Origin: an uncultured Acidobacteriota bacterium
GTDB taxonomy: Bacteria; Acidobacteriota; Vicinamibacteria; Fen-336
Assembly (NCBI GenBank): GCA_902826455.1
Contig: CADEEV010000002.1
Coordinates: 1 to 64,000 of the forward strand
Direction: 5' to 3'
Length of the DNA: 64,000 bases
The notes under the pieces were generated by a model. The model did no database searches, was not told where the DNA came from, and worked only from the letters and a program-made list of their open reading frames with translations. Position 1 is the stretch's first letter; each line of letters opens with the position of its first letter. Below, in pieces: positions 9,221 to 16,401 of the stretch. Both the position numbers and the translations under genes were made by a program.

Positions 9221-11752
9221 CTACTCGGAGTACTTGAGGGTGAAGCGTCCCTTGGAGCCGGCGCCCTGGGCGGCGATCTCTCCCGTCACCGTGCCGCCCT
9301 GGACCTGGCCCTGGAACTGCCGGGTGACGCCGCCGATGGCCACCGAGAAGCGCAACTGGCCGCGGTCGAACGAGACGTTCTCGAGGGGGATGTCGGCGCC
9401 GACCTTGCCCGCACGCGTGGTCAGGCTGCCCGTGAGCCTCGAGCCCTCGAGCTCCAGGCGGATCGCGACGCGCTTGTCGCCCTGGCCTTCCTCCCACATC
9501 GTCCCGATCCAGCGTCCCTCCATCGCCGCGGCCGCCGTCGACGTGCCTTCCGTCGGCAGGATGAGCGCCATGTCCTGGAGGTCGCGGCCCAGGTTCGAGG
9601 GCAGCGGGTTCACGACGCCGACGGGCACGCCGCCCCCCGTGCCCGCGCGCCGCAGCGCCTCGCTGTAGATCTGCATCAGGGCGCGGCCTCGCGTCGTGAT
9701 CTCGACGACGCGGAAGGGCCGGTCGCGGGTGACGAAGAGCGCCAGCTGGTCCTGGAGGAGCGCCGCCCAGAACGCGGCCACCGAGCGCTGCGTGACGCGC
9801 CGCGAGCGCAGCGTCGGATCGAGGGCTCCGTAGGCCGCGAGATCGTCGCCGGTGACGGCGACGAGCAGGTCGGAGCGCCCGGTCACGCCGACTCCGAGCA
9901 CGGGCTTGTCGCGGACCTCGAGGCTGACGGGCCGCGTGCGCGCTTCTTCGACGAGCGCGTTGAGCGCCGCCGCGACGCGCGAGGCGCGCTCGGGCGTCGT
10001 GGGCGCGTCCGCGGGCGAGCCCAGCGCCAGCACCGGGCCGATGTCCGTCGAGATCAGGGCGAAGCCGGGGTGATCCGCCACCGGCGTCGGGAAGTAGTGG
10101 GGCACGAAGTACCCCGAGGACGGGCGGGTGAGGATGAAGGGCGCGCTGTTGGAGCGGCTGCCGCGGACCTGCACCACGACGTTCGCGTCCATCTGCGAGG
10201 TCAGGATGCCCGAGCCCGGAACCAGGGCCACGATCTCCGTCGCCGTGGCCGACATCACGAGAGCCGGGTTGTTTCCGAACGTCACGGCGACGTTGGCCAG
10301 ATTCGTGTCGAAGCCGCGGCCGCGGATCGCGACGCGGTCGCCGGCCGTGGCCTTGACGGGGCGCGTCTCGATGACGAGGGGCAGGCGGCCCATGTAGAGC
10401 GGGGTCGAGCGCGAGGACTCGCGGCCGGCCGACACCACGACCAGCACGGGCTCGCCGGCGGTGACCGGGATCGAGGGCACGCGGAAGCTCAGCGCCCCCG
10501 GCTTCTGCTCCACGATCTCCGCGGGCTGACCGTTCACGAGGAGCGTGAGCTGCTTCCCCTCGAGGTTCTTGCCCTCGATCGTGACGGTGTCGCCCGGCAT
10601 CGCCACGTCGGGCACGAACGCCGTGATGCGGGGCGGCGCCGCGATCGTCAGGAAGATCGCGTTCGAGCGGCCGGCGCGGTTCTCGACCGTCACCGGGAAG
10701 TCGGCGGCGCCCGCGGCCGGGGCGACCTGGGGCAGCGTGACCGCCACCTGGCTGTCGGTCGCCGAGATGATCTGGCCGGTCTGTTCGCCGAAGCGCACGG
10801 TGAGCGCGCCCGCGTTGCTGCCGAAGCCGCTGCCCTGGAGCGTCACGGTCTGCCCGCCCTCCGCCTTCGGGGGCAGCACCCCCTCCATGACCGGCGGGAC
10901 GCCCTGGGTCAGGCCCCAGCCGAAGTACGCGAGCCCCGAGATCGCCAGCCCGGCGACCACGGCGAGGACGGGTCGCGGCACCGCGGCGAGCATCGCTTTC
11001 GGCGACGGCTTGCGCGCTTTCTTGAGGAGCTCGGCCGCGGGAAGCGGCATCGGCAGCGCCGGCGGCAGCAAGCCGTCCTTCTCGCGCTCGGGCGCCGCGA
11101 TCGACGGGCCGTCGGTCGTGTACTCGGGCTTGACTGCCTTGCGCGGGGGCGCCGGCGTCACGAGCTTGGCCACGGCCGCCGACGGCGCCTTGGGCGGCGG
11201 GAGCGGCTTGGGGGCCGCCGCCGCGGGCGGCGCGACGGGCGGGGCCGCGGGCTTGGCGGGAGCCGCCTTGGGCGGCGCTACCACGGGCGGCGGGACGTCG
11301 TCCAGGATGATGGCGGGCTCGGGGTTCGCCTCGATCACCGGCGCGTCGAGAGAGAACGGCTCTTCCATCGGCGCGTCGAGGATCAGGGCGGGCTCGACGG
11401 CCACGATCTCGCCCTCGAGGCGCACCACCAGCTTCGCGGTCTGCTTCGAGCCCGGCGGCCCGAGGCAGACCCGGTCGCCGTCGGAGAGGACGTGCTCCGG
11501 ACCGATCTTCTCGCCGTTCACGTAGGTGCCGGTGGCGCTCGACAGGTCGCTGAGCAGCAGGCCCCGCGTCTTGTCGGCCGTCAGGCGCGCGTGCTGGGCC
11601 GCCACGTTCCCGAGGCCGATCGTGAGGGCGCAGTCCACCCCCGAGCCCAGGACGCGGGTCGCGCCGGGCTCGACGGAAACGCTCTGGCCGTCCTGAGGAC
11701 CGCCGGCGACCGTCAGCGTCGAAGGCATCTTGATGGAGGCCGAGTCAACCAC
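9221..11752 (-). CDS. FHA - Pro/Ala linker - TM - IPT/TIG-repeat membrane protein
   Basis: An 843-residue single-span membrane protein. Residues ~10-110 form an FHA domain (RVLGSGVDCALTIG, QHARL, DLSSATGTYVNGEKI), which normally binds phosphothreonine. A Pro/Ala-rich linker (~130-235) leads to one membrane helix near 270-290 (VLAVVAGLAISGLAYFGW). Three IPT/TIG immunoglobulin-like repeats follow at roughly 290-375, 375-460 and 460-545, each with a GxTVTLQGSGF-type strand. The C-terminal ~280 residues include a beta-rich end domain of unknown type. It probably links cytoplasmic Ser/Thr phosphorylation to an extracytoplasmic adhesive part. The start is GTG 11752 with GAGGG four bases upstream; ATG 11728 is the alternative. 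No kinase gene is nearby. Confidence 0.82.
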   Translation of the reverse strand: MVDSASIKMPSTLTVAGGPQDGQSVSVEPGATRVLGSGVDCALTIGLGNVAAQHARLTADKTRGLLLSDLSSATGTYVNGEKIGPEHVLSDGDRVCLGPPGSKQTAKLVVRLEGEIVAVEPALILDAPMEEPFSLDAPVIEANPEPAIILDDVPPPVVAPPKAAPAKPAAPPVAPPAAAAPKPLPPPKAPSAAVAKLVTPAPPRKAVKPEYTTDGPSIAAPEREKDGLLPPALPMPLPAAELLKKARKPSPKAMLAAVPRPVLAVVAGLAISGLAYFGWGLTQGVPPVMEGVLPPKAEGGQTVTLQGSGFGSNAGALTVRFGEQTGQIISATDSQVAVTLPQVAPAAGAADFPVTVENRAGRSNAIFLTIAAPPRITAFVPDVAMPGDTVTIEGKNLEGKQLTLLVNGQPAEIVEQKPGALSFRVPSIPVTAGEPVLVVVSAGRESSRSTPLYMGRLPLVIETRPVKATAGDRVAIRGRGFDTNLANVAVTFGNNPALVMSATATEIVALVPGSGILTSQMDANVVVQVRGSRSNSAPFILTRPSSGYFVPHYFPTPVADHPGFALISTDIGPVLALGSPADAPTTPERASRVAAALNALVEEARTRPVSLEVRDKPVLGVGVTGRSDLLVAVTGDDLAAYGALDPTLRSRRVTQRSVAAFWAALLQDQLALFVTRDRPFRVVEITTRGRALMQIYSEALRRAGTGGGVPVGVVNPLPSNLGRDLQDMALILPTEGTSTAAAAMEGRWIGTMWEEGQGDKRVAIRLELEGSRLTGSLTTRAGKVGADIPLENVSFDRGQLRFSVAIGGVTRQFQGQVQGGTVTGEIAAQGAGSKGRFTLKYSE

Positions 11753-11763
11753 ACGGCCCTCAT

Positions 11764-11796
11764 GCTGTCAACGCTCGAGCTCCGCGCGTTGACAGC
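11764..11796. promoter_or_regulatory. 11-bp dyad with back-to-back TTGACA boxes
   Basis: A perfect inverted repeat GCTGTCAACGC (11764-11774) / GCGTTGACAGC (11786-11796) with an 11-base spacer lies between the divergent FHA-TIG and PilZ genes. Each arm contains TTGACA, one on each strand facing outward. Rightward, TTGACA (11789-11794) is followed after 18 bases by TAGCGT (11813-11818), 16 bases before the PilZ ATG, giving a plausible promoter. Leftward I see no good -10. It could be a divergent promoter, an operator, or both. Confidence 0.6.
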
Positions 11797-11833
11797 CGAA
11801 AGGACGCGATGCTAGCGTCGTCGGGCTAGCGCA

Positions 11834-12262
11834 ATGACGAAGGTCGTCGCCGCCTCTTTCGATCCCGTCCTGGCGCGCATCCGCGTCCCCTTCGTCCAGC
11901 GCGCCTCGCTGCGTTTCGAGGGCCGCGACGAGGCGGCCTTCATCGTGGACCTGGGGCTCGCCGGCGTGTTCGTCGAGCGCTCGCAAGCCCTGCCCCGCGG
12001 CGCCGCGGTCTCCCTGCGCTTCCGGCTTCCGGGCAACGCGATCCCCGTGACCGCCGAGTGCGAGGTGGCCTGGAGCAAGGGCGCCGAGTCGCCGCCCCAG
12101 GGCCTTCCGGCCGGCGTCGGGCTCCACTTCGCGACGCTCGCGGAGGGCGATCTCGAGCGGCTGTCGCTCTACCTCGCCGAGTACTGCCGCCGCCACGGCA
12201 AGGCGCGCCGTTTCACGCGGCCGTGGCCGCTGCCCGGCACCGGCCAGGAGGACGCGTCGTAG
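11834..12262 (+). CDS. PilZ-domain protein, degenerate
   Basis: A 142-residue protein with the length and strand order of a single PilZ domain: RVPFVQRASLRFEG, FIVDLGLAGVFVERS, LPRGAAVSLRFRLPG, CEVAWSK and PAGVGLHFATL. PilZ domains bind cyclic di-GMP through RxxxR and D/NxSxxG. Here the second motif reads DLGLAG, with the serine replaced by glycine, and the arginine motif is imperfect, so nucleotide binding is doubtful. It may be a non-binding adaptor form. A TTGACA promoter candidate sits at 11789. The stop lies inside the region where trmJ translation begins, so the two are probably co-transcribed. Confidence 0.8.
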   Translation: MTKVVAASFDPVLARIRVPFVQRASLRFEGRDEAAFIVDLGLAGVFVERSQALPRGAAVSLRFRLPGNAIPVTAECEVAWSKGAESPPQGLPAGVGLHFATLAEGDLERLSLYLAEYCRRHGKARRFTRPWPLPGTGQEDAS

Positions 12263-12969
12263 CGCAGGTACGCGTCGTCCTCGTGCGTCCCGAGAACCCG
12301 CAGAACATCGGCGCCGTGGCGCGCGTCGTGCGCAACACCGGCCTCGACGGCATCGACCTCGTGGAGCCGGGGGACTGGCGGACGATCGAGTGCTGGCGCA
12401 GCGCCTGGGGCGCCCAGGAGGCCCTGGAGCAGGCGCGAGTCTTCCCCGGCCTGGGCCAGGCCCTGGCCGACGCCACCTGCGTCGCCGGGCTCTCGGGACG
12501 GCGCGACGCCGGCGTCCCGGTGCGCGACGTCCGGGACATGGCGGCGGACATCGCGGGCCTGGCCGAGGACGACCGCGCCGCCCTCGTCTTCGGCCCCGAG
12601 AGCACGGGCCTCACCCTCGACGAGCTGGCCTTGTGCGGGCATCGCGTGCGCATCGCGAGCCACCCGCAGCAGCCGTCCCTCAACCTCTCCCACGCGGTGA
12701 TGGTGGCGGCCTACGAGGTGTTCCGGGCCGGCCGCCGCAAGATCGCCGGCACGCGCCGGGCGACCGGCGCCGAGAAGGAGCACATGCTCGACCTCCTGAG
12801 GCAGGGTCTCGCCGCGACGGGGACGTTGCCCACGGCCAACGCCGACGGGTTCTTCGCCGAGTGGCGCGGCCTCTTCGAGCGCGCCGACCTCACGCCGCGC
12901 GAGGTCGTGCTGCTCGAGCACATGGCCCGCAAGATGATCCGCGGCACGCGCCGCGACGGCGGCGCATGA
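12223..12969 (+). CDS. trmJ: TrmJ-like tRNA (Cm32/Um32) 2'-O-methyltransferase
   Basis: SPOUT-class RNA methyltransferase of about 235-248 residues. The N-terminal strand VRVVLVRPENPQNIGAVARV and the knot motifs LVFGPESTGLTLDEL and PSLNLSHAVMVAAYE are those of the TrmH/TrmJ family, which methylates the ribose at tRNA position 32. The C-terminal helices after residue ~180 match TrmJ rather than TrmL. The exact start is unclear. A GGAGG (12247-12251) lies where a start near 12257-12262 would be expected, but no ATG, GTG or TTG is in frame there. GTG 12223, inside the PilZ gene, is the nearest canonical start that keeps the first strand. The end overlaps the next ATG (ATGA). Confidence 0.82.
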   Translation: MAAARHRPGGRVVAQVRVVLVRPENPQNIGAVARVVRNTGLDGIDLVEPGDWRTIECWRSAWGAQEALEQARVFPGLGQALADATCVAGLSGRRDAGVPVRDVRDMAADIAGLAEDDRAALVFGPESTGLTLDELALCGHRVRIASHPQQPSLNLSHAVMVAAYEVFRAGRRKIAGTRRATGAEKEHMLDLLRQGLAATGTLPTANADGFFAEWRGLFERADLTPREVVLLEHMARKMIRGTRRDGGA

Positions 12970-13208
12970 GCCTCGACCACTCGCCGTTCGCCGACGTCCG
13001 CCGCCTCGAGAACGGCGCCTTCTCGCTGCCCCAACTCAAGTGGCGTGAGATCGTGTTCGTAGGCGCGGTGCGACCCGACGGCTATTTCTACGTGCGCGAC
13101 CCGGCCCGGCCCCTGCCGCCCTTCGCGACCGGCGAGCTCTTTCCCGAAGGCGTCCGCTTCCGGGCGATCGCCGAGGGCAACCGGGTGGTGCTGACGCCCC
13201 AGGGCTGA
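12966..13208 (+). CDS. Small protein of unknown function (80 aa)
   Basis: An 80-residue soluble protein beginning MSLDHSPFADVRRLENG and ending VVLTPQG. Its ATG overlaps the trmJ TGA as ATGA, so it is very likely translationally coupled to trmJ and real. It contains alternating hydrophobic strands (WREIVFVGAVRPDGYFYVRD) and no membrane segment, cysteine pair or known motif. I do not recognise a family. The following 75 bases hold the promoter of the next gene, so this is the last gene of the PilZ-trmJ transcript. Confidence 0.7.
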   Translation: MSLDHSPFADVRRLENGAFSLPQLKWREIVFVGAVRPDGYFYVRDPARPLPPFATGELFPEGVRFRAIAEGNRVVLTPQG

Positions 13209-13211
13209 GGC

Positions 13212-13240
13212 TTGACAAGGCCGCTCCCCGCCCGGATATT
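13212..13240 (+). promoter_or_regulatory. Sigma-70-type promoter of the amidohydrolase gene
   Basis: Consensus TTGACA (13212-13217), an exact 17-base spacer, then GATATT (13235-13240, four of six matches to TATAAT). Transcription would start near 13247 and give a short leader containing the CGGAGGC ribosome site before ATG 13284. Confidence 0.75.
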
Positions 13241-13283
13241 GCGTTCGCTTACTTTCGATTGCGCTTTTCGACCCGGAGGCGAC

Positions 13284-14363
13284 ATGCGGCTGGTGCTGTT
13301 GGCGGCCCTCGTGGTGGCAGGTAGCGCCCGGGCCCAGGACGTGCCCGACAAGCCGCCCGAGGACGTGCCGGCCGACAACCGCTTCGACCCGGGGCGCATG
13401 CAGTCGAGCCTCGTCGTGCCGCGCACGGCCGTGGCGCGCTTCCGCTTCCCGGCCATCGACGTCCACAGCCACGACTACGTCGAGACGCCGGCAGCGGTGG
13501 CCGAGTGGGTGAAGCTGCAGGAACGGGTCGGCGTCGCCCGGACGTTCGTGCTCACCGGCGAGACCGGCGGGGCGTTCCAGGCCCTCGTGGCGAAGTACGC
13601 GGGTGCCTACCCTGGCCGCTTCGTGATGTTCTCGGGCTTCACGACCGAGGGCATCGACGCTCCCGACTACGGCGAACGCCTGCGCGCCGGCCTGCGTGCC
13701 GACGTGGCGGCCGGCGCCCACGGAATGGGGGAGCTCTCGGACAAGGGGCTGGGCCTGGTGAGGGTGGGGGACAAGGCCTACTTCATCGACGACCCCCGCT
13801 TCGACCCGCTCTGGGACGAGGCCGGCAAGCTCCACGTTCCCGTGTTCGTCCACGTGGCGGAGCCCGCCGCGTTCTACGAGCCGCCCGACGAGAAGAACGA
13901 CCTGCGGCGCTCCGCGAACTGGTCGCTCTACGGCAAGGGCACGCCGGGCTTCCAGGCGATGCTCGAGAAGTTCGAGCGCGTGCTCTCGAAGCATCCCGGA
14001 ACGCAGTTCGTCGCGGTGCACTCCTTCAACCTGACCAACGACCTGGGCGCGATCGCCGCGCTGCTCCGCCGCCACCCGAACGTCGACGTCGACTTCGCCG
14101 CGCGCATGTGGGAGCTCGCGCGCCAGCCGTTCACGGCCCGCAAGTTCTTCCTCGAGCACGCGGACCGCATCCTGTTCGGCACCGACAACGACCCGGCGCC
14201 GGCCATGTACCTCGCCCACGTGCGGCAGATGGAGACCCAGGACGAGTGGTTCTGGCCCGCCGACGCCGAGTGGTGGCGCGGCTACGGCCTGGGGCTGCCC
14301 GACGGCGTCCTGAAGAAGGTCTACCGCGAGAACGCCCTGAAGCTGCTCGCGAGACGGCGCTAG
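13284..14363 (+). CDS. Secreted amidohydrolase-2 family metal hydrolase
   Basis: A 359-residue protein with a signal peptide (MRLVLLAALVVAGSARA). The TIM-barrel motifs of the amidohydrolase-2 superfamily are present: the HxH metal pair in AIDVHSHDYVE, a histidine in VFVHVAEPA, a later VAVHSFNL, and the conserved aspartate region ILFGTDNDPAP. This family includes decarboxylases, lactonases and hydrolases acting on small cyclic or aromatic compounds; the substrate here is unknown. GGAGG lies five bases before the ATG. Export is unusual for decarboxylase-type members and points to a hydrolase role in the periplasm. The stop shares CTAG with the convergent glycosyltransferase gene. Confidence 0.85.
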   Translation: MRLVLLAALVVAGSARAQDVPDKPPEDVPADNRFDPGRMQSSLVVPRTAVARFRFPAIDVHSHDYVETPAAVAEWVKLQERVGVARTFVLTGETGGAFQALVAKYAGAYPGRFVMFSGFTTEGIDAPDYGERLRAGLRADVAAGAHGMGELSDKGLGLVRVGDKAYFIDDPRFDPLWDEAGKLHVPVFVHVAEPAAFYEPPDEKNDLRRSANWSLYGKGTPGFQAMLEKFERVLSKHPGTQFVAVHSFNLTNDLGAIAALLRRHPNVDVDFAARMWELARQPFTARKFFLEHADRILFGTDNDPAPAMYLAHVRQMETQDEWFWPADAEWWRGYGLGLPDGVLKKVYRENALKLLARRR

Positions 14364-16351
14364 CGGATCGCGACGCTCGCGATCGACACGGGCGCGTCGG
14401 GCTCGAGCCGGACCGTCACGAAGCGCGTCGGGCGCAGCCGTTTCTGGACGCGGGGCGGCATCGGCTCCGACAGCAGACGCACGCGGGAGCCGGCGCGGCC
14501 CACGATGGCGGTCGCGACCTCGACGCCTTCGACGTGGACGCGCAAAGCCGGGTCGGTCTGGGGGCTCTCCATCTCCACCTCGAGGCGCGCTCCGCTCGGG
14601 AAGGGCGGCAGGTAGACGCCGGCCCCTCCCTTCGGCAGCACACGACCGCTCGGACCCGGTTCGCGTCCCCATCCGAAGCCGAGGTACGGAGCGGACTCGC
14701 GCGTCGAGAGATCGATCCGCTCGAGCGCGGAGGCCGCGGTGGGCGGCCGGTAGATGCGCAGGTCGGCGCCGCGGTTGCCGCCGAAGCCCGTGTCGATCGT
14801 GAAGGCGCGCGCCAGGGTGAGAGGCGCCAGGGCGGGGTGGCCGAAGAGTCTCTCGGGCACCACGATCCAGTCGTAGCGATAGAGCTCGAAGCGCTCGGCG
14901 TCGAGCAGGTCCTTGAGCCCGCTGGTCCGGCCCAGCCCGCGCGCGGCGCCCGCCATTCCGGGCAGCATGCCGGGAGCCGTCAGGACGCGCTCGCCCGGCG
15001 CGAGCTGGTCCGCGAGCCAGCTCTCGCCGAGCACGTACGTCGGAGGCGGGAAGCGACGGCTGATGGTGACGGCCGCCGGCAACAGGGCCGGTGCCAGGAG
15101 ACCCGCGACGACGAAGCCGGCCGCGAGGCCTCCGGACCGACGGACGAACCGACGCGCCACGTCCACGAGACCCGCGGCCGCGGCGACCGCGACGAAGGGC
15201 ACGAGAGGATACGCCCAGCGCGGGAAGAGGGCGGGCTTGTGGGTCATGAACCAGAGGTAGGCGAGGGGGAACGACGCGAGCACCCCGGCCCGCGCCGCGC
15301 CCCTCGCGAGGCCGGCGGCCGCCGTGGTGCCCGCCAGGACGAGCAGCGGCCAGCCGAAGGCGTCCGCGGCCAGGAGCGAGACGTAGGCCCAGCGCGCGTT
15401 CGGAGCGGCGGCGTAGTGCGTGGGCTTCACGTGGCCGAAGTCCATCGAGAGCTGCCGCACGAAGTTCGGGAAGTCCCACCAGACGAAATGATTGGTCGTG
15501 GCGACCGCGAGGGCGAAGGCGACGAGGCCGGCACCCACGCGGGCCCAGGCCCGGCCCTCGCGAACCGGGAGGACAGCAGCGAGCAACACCGGGAGCAGCG
15601 CGAACACCCCGGTGTACTTCGTGCCGGCCGCGCAGCCGGCGAGCGCTCCCGCCAGCGCGATCGCCGGGAGCGAGGGTCGCGCGAGGGCCCGGACCGCCGC
15701 CCACGCGCACGCGACCACGAAGAAGCCGAGGCCCACGTCGTTGCGCAGCTGCGTCGAGGTGTCGAGCGCGAGCGGGACGACGCCGACGAGCAGTGCCGCG
15801 ACGAGACCCGCGGAGGAACCGGCGGCGGCGCGGCCCACGAGACCCGTAAGGACCGCCGTCGACGCCCCGAGCCCGGCGTTCGTCACGCGCCCGGCCCACA
15901 CGAACAGCTCCACCGAGGCCTGATCGACGTTGCGGAGCGCTCCGCTCACCAGGCTCCACAGGTACGCCCCGAGGGCGCCGCCCGCGAGGAGCCAGAAGTG
16001 GAGCCCGGGATGGTCCTCGGTCGTGAAGTGACCCTGGGCTCCGGTCTGGAAGAATTCCAGCACGCTCTTTCCCAGGCGCGCCTCGTCGATGTCCGTGCCT
16101 TCGTGGCCGAGCCCCAGGCCGAGGCCGGCGAGTCTCACCCCGAGGGCCAGCAGGCCGACGCCCGCGAGGCCCACCTCGAAGCGACGCGCCCAGGACCACT
16201 CGACGATGCCGGTGAGGTCCGGAAGGCGATGCCACGCCAGGAGGATCGTCAGCGCTCCCAGGAGCAGACCGGTCGAGACGAAGCGCTCGAGGCCGAGACC
16301 GAAGAGGGACGCGACCAGCAGGAGCGCGACGGCGAAGCGCAGGCGGATCAA
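14360..16351 (-). CDS. ArnT/PMT-like membrane glycosyltransferase (GT39-like)
   Basis: A 663-residue polytopic inner-membrane protein with about twelve hydrophobic segments in residues 1-430 and a globular tail of ~230 residues. The first periplasmic loop holds HEGTDIDEARLGKSVLEFF followed by TEDHPGLHFWLL, the Asp-Glu arrangement typical of GT-C enzymes that use polyprenyl-phosphate sugars. It probably transfers a sugar to lipid or protein on the periplasmic face. The start is TTG. TATCAT lies seven bases upstream on the same strand (16359-16364) with no separate Shine-Dalgarno beyond GGAAGG abutting the start, so the transcript may be leaderless. The stop overlaps the amidohydrolase stop in CTAG. 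Confidence 0.85.
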   Translation of the reverse strand: MIRLRFAVALLLVASLFGLGLERFVSTGLLLGALTILLAWHRLPDLTGIVEWSWARRFEVGLAGVGLLALGVRLAGLGLGLGHEGTDIDEARLGKSVLEFFQTGAQGHFTTEDHPGLHFWLLAGGALGAYLWSLVSGALRNVDQASVELFVWAGRVTNAGLGASTAVLTGLVGRAAAGSSAGLVAALLVGVVPLALDTSTQLRNDVGLGFFVVACAWAAVRALARPSLPAIALAGALAGCAAGTKYTGVFALLPVLLAAVLPVREGRAWARVGAGLVAFALAVATTNHFVWWDFPNFVRQLSMDFGHVKPTHYAAAPNARWAYVSLLAADAFGWPLLVLAGTTAAAGLARGAARAGVLASFPLAYLWFMTHKPALFPRWAYPLVPFVAVAAAAGLVDVARRFVRRSGGLAAGFVVAGLLAPALLPAAVTISRRFPPPTYVLGESWLADQLAPGERVLTAPGMLPGMAGAARGLGRTSGLKDLLDAERFELYRYDWIVVPERLFGHPALAPLTLARAFTIDTGFGGNRGADLRIYRPPTAASALERIDLSTRESAPYLGFGWGREPGPSGRVLPKGGAGVYLPPFPSGARLEVEMESPQTDPALRVHVEGVEVATAIVGRAGSRVRLLSEPMPPRVQKRLRPTRFVTVRLEPDAPVSIASVAIR

Positions 16352-16401
16352 CCTTCCGATGATATGCGTTCTCGCGTACTCTCGCGGTCCTGGAGGTCGC
16401 C

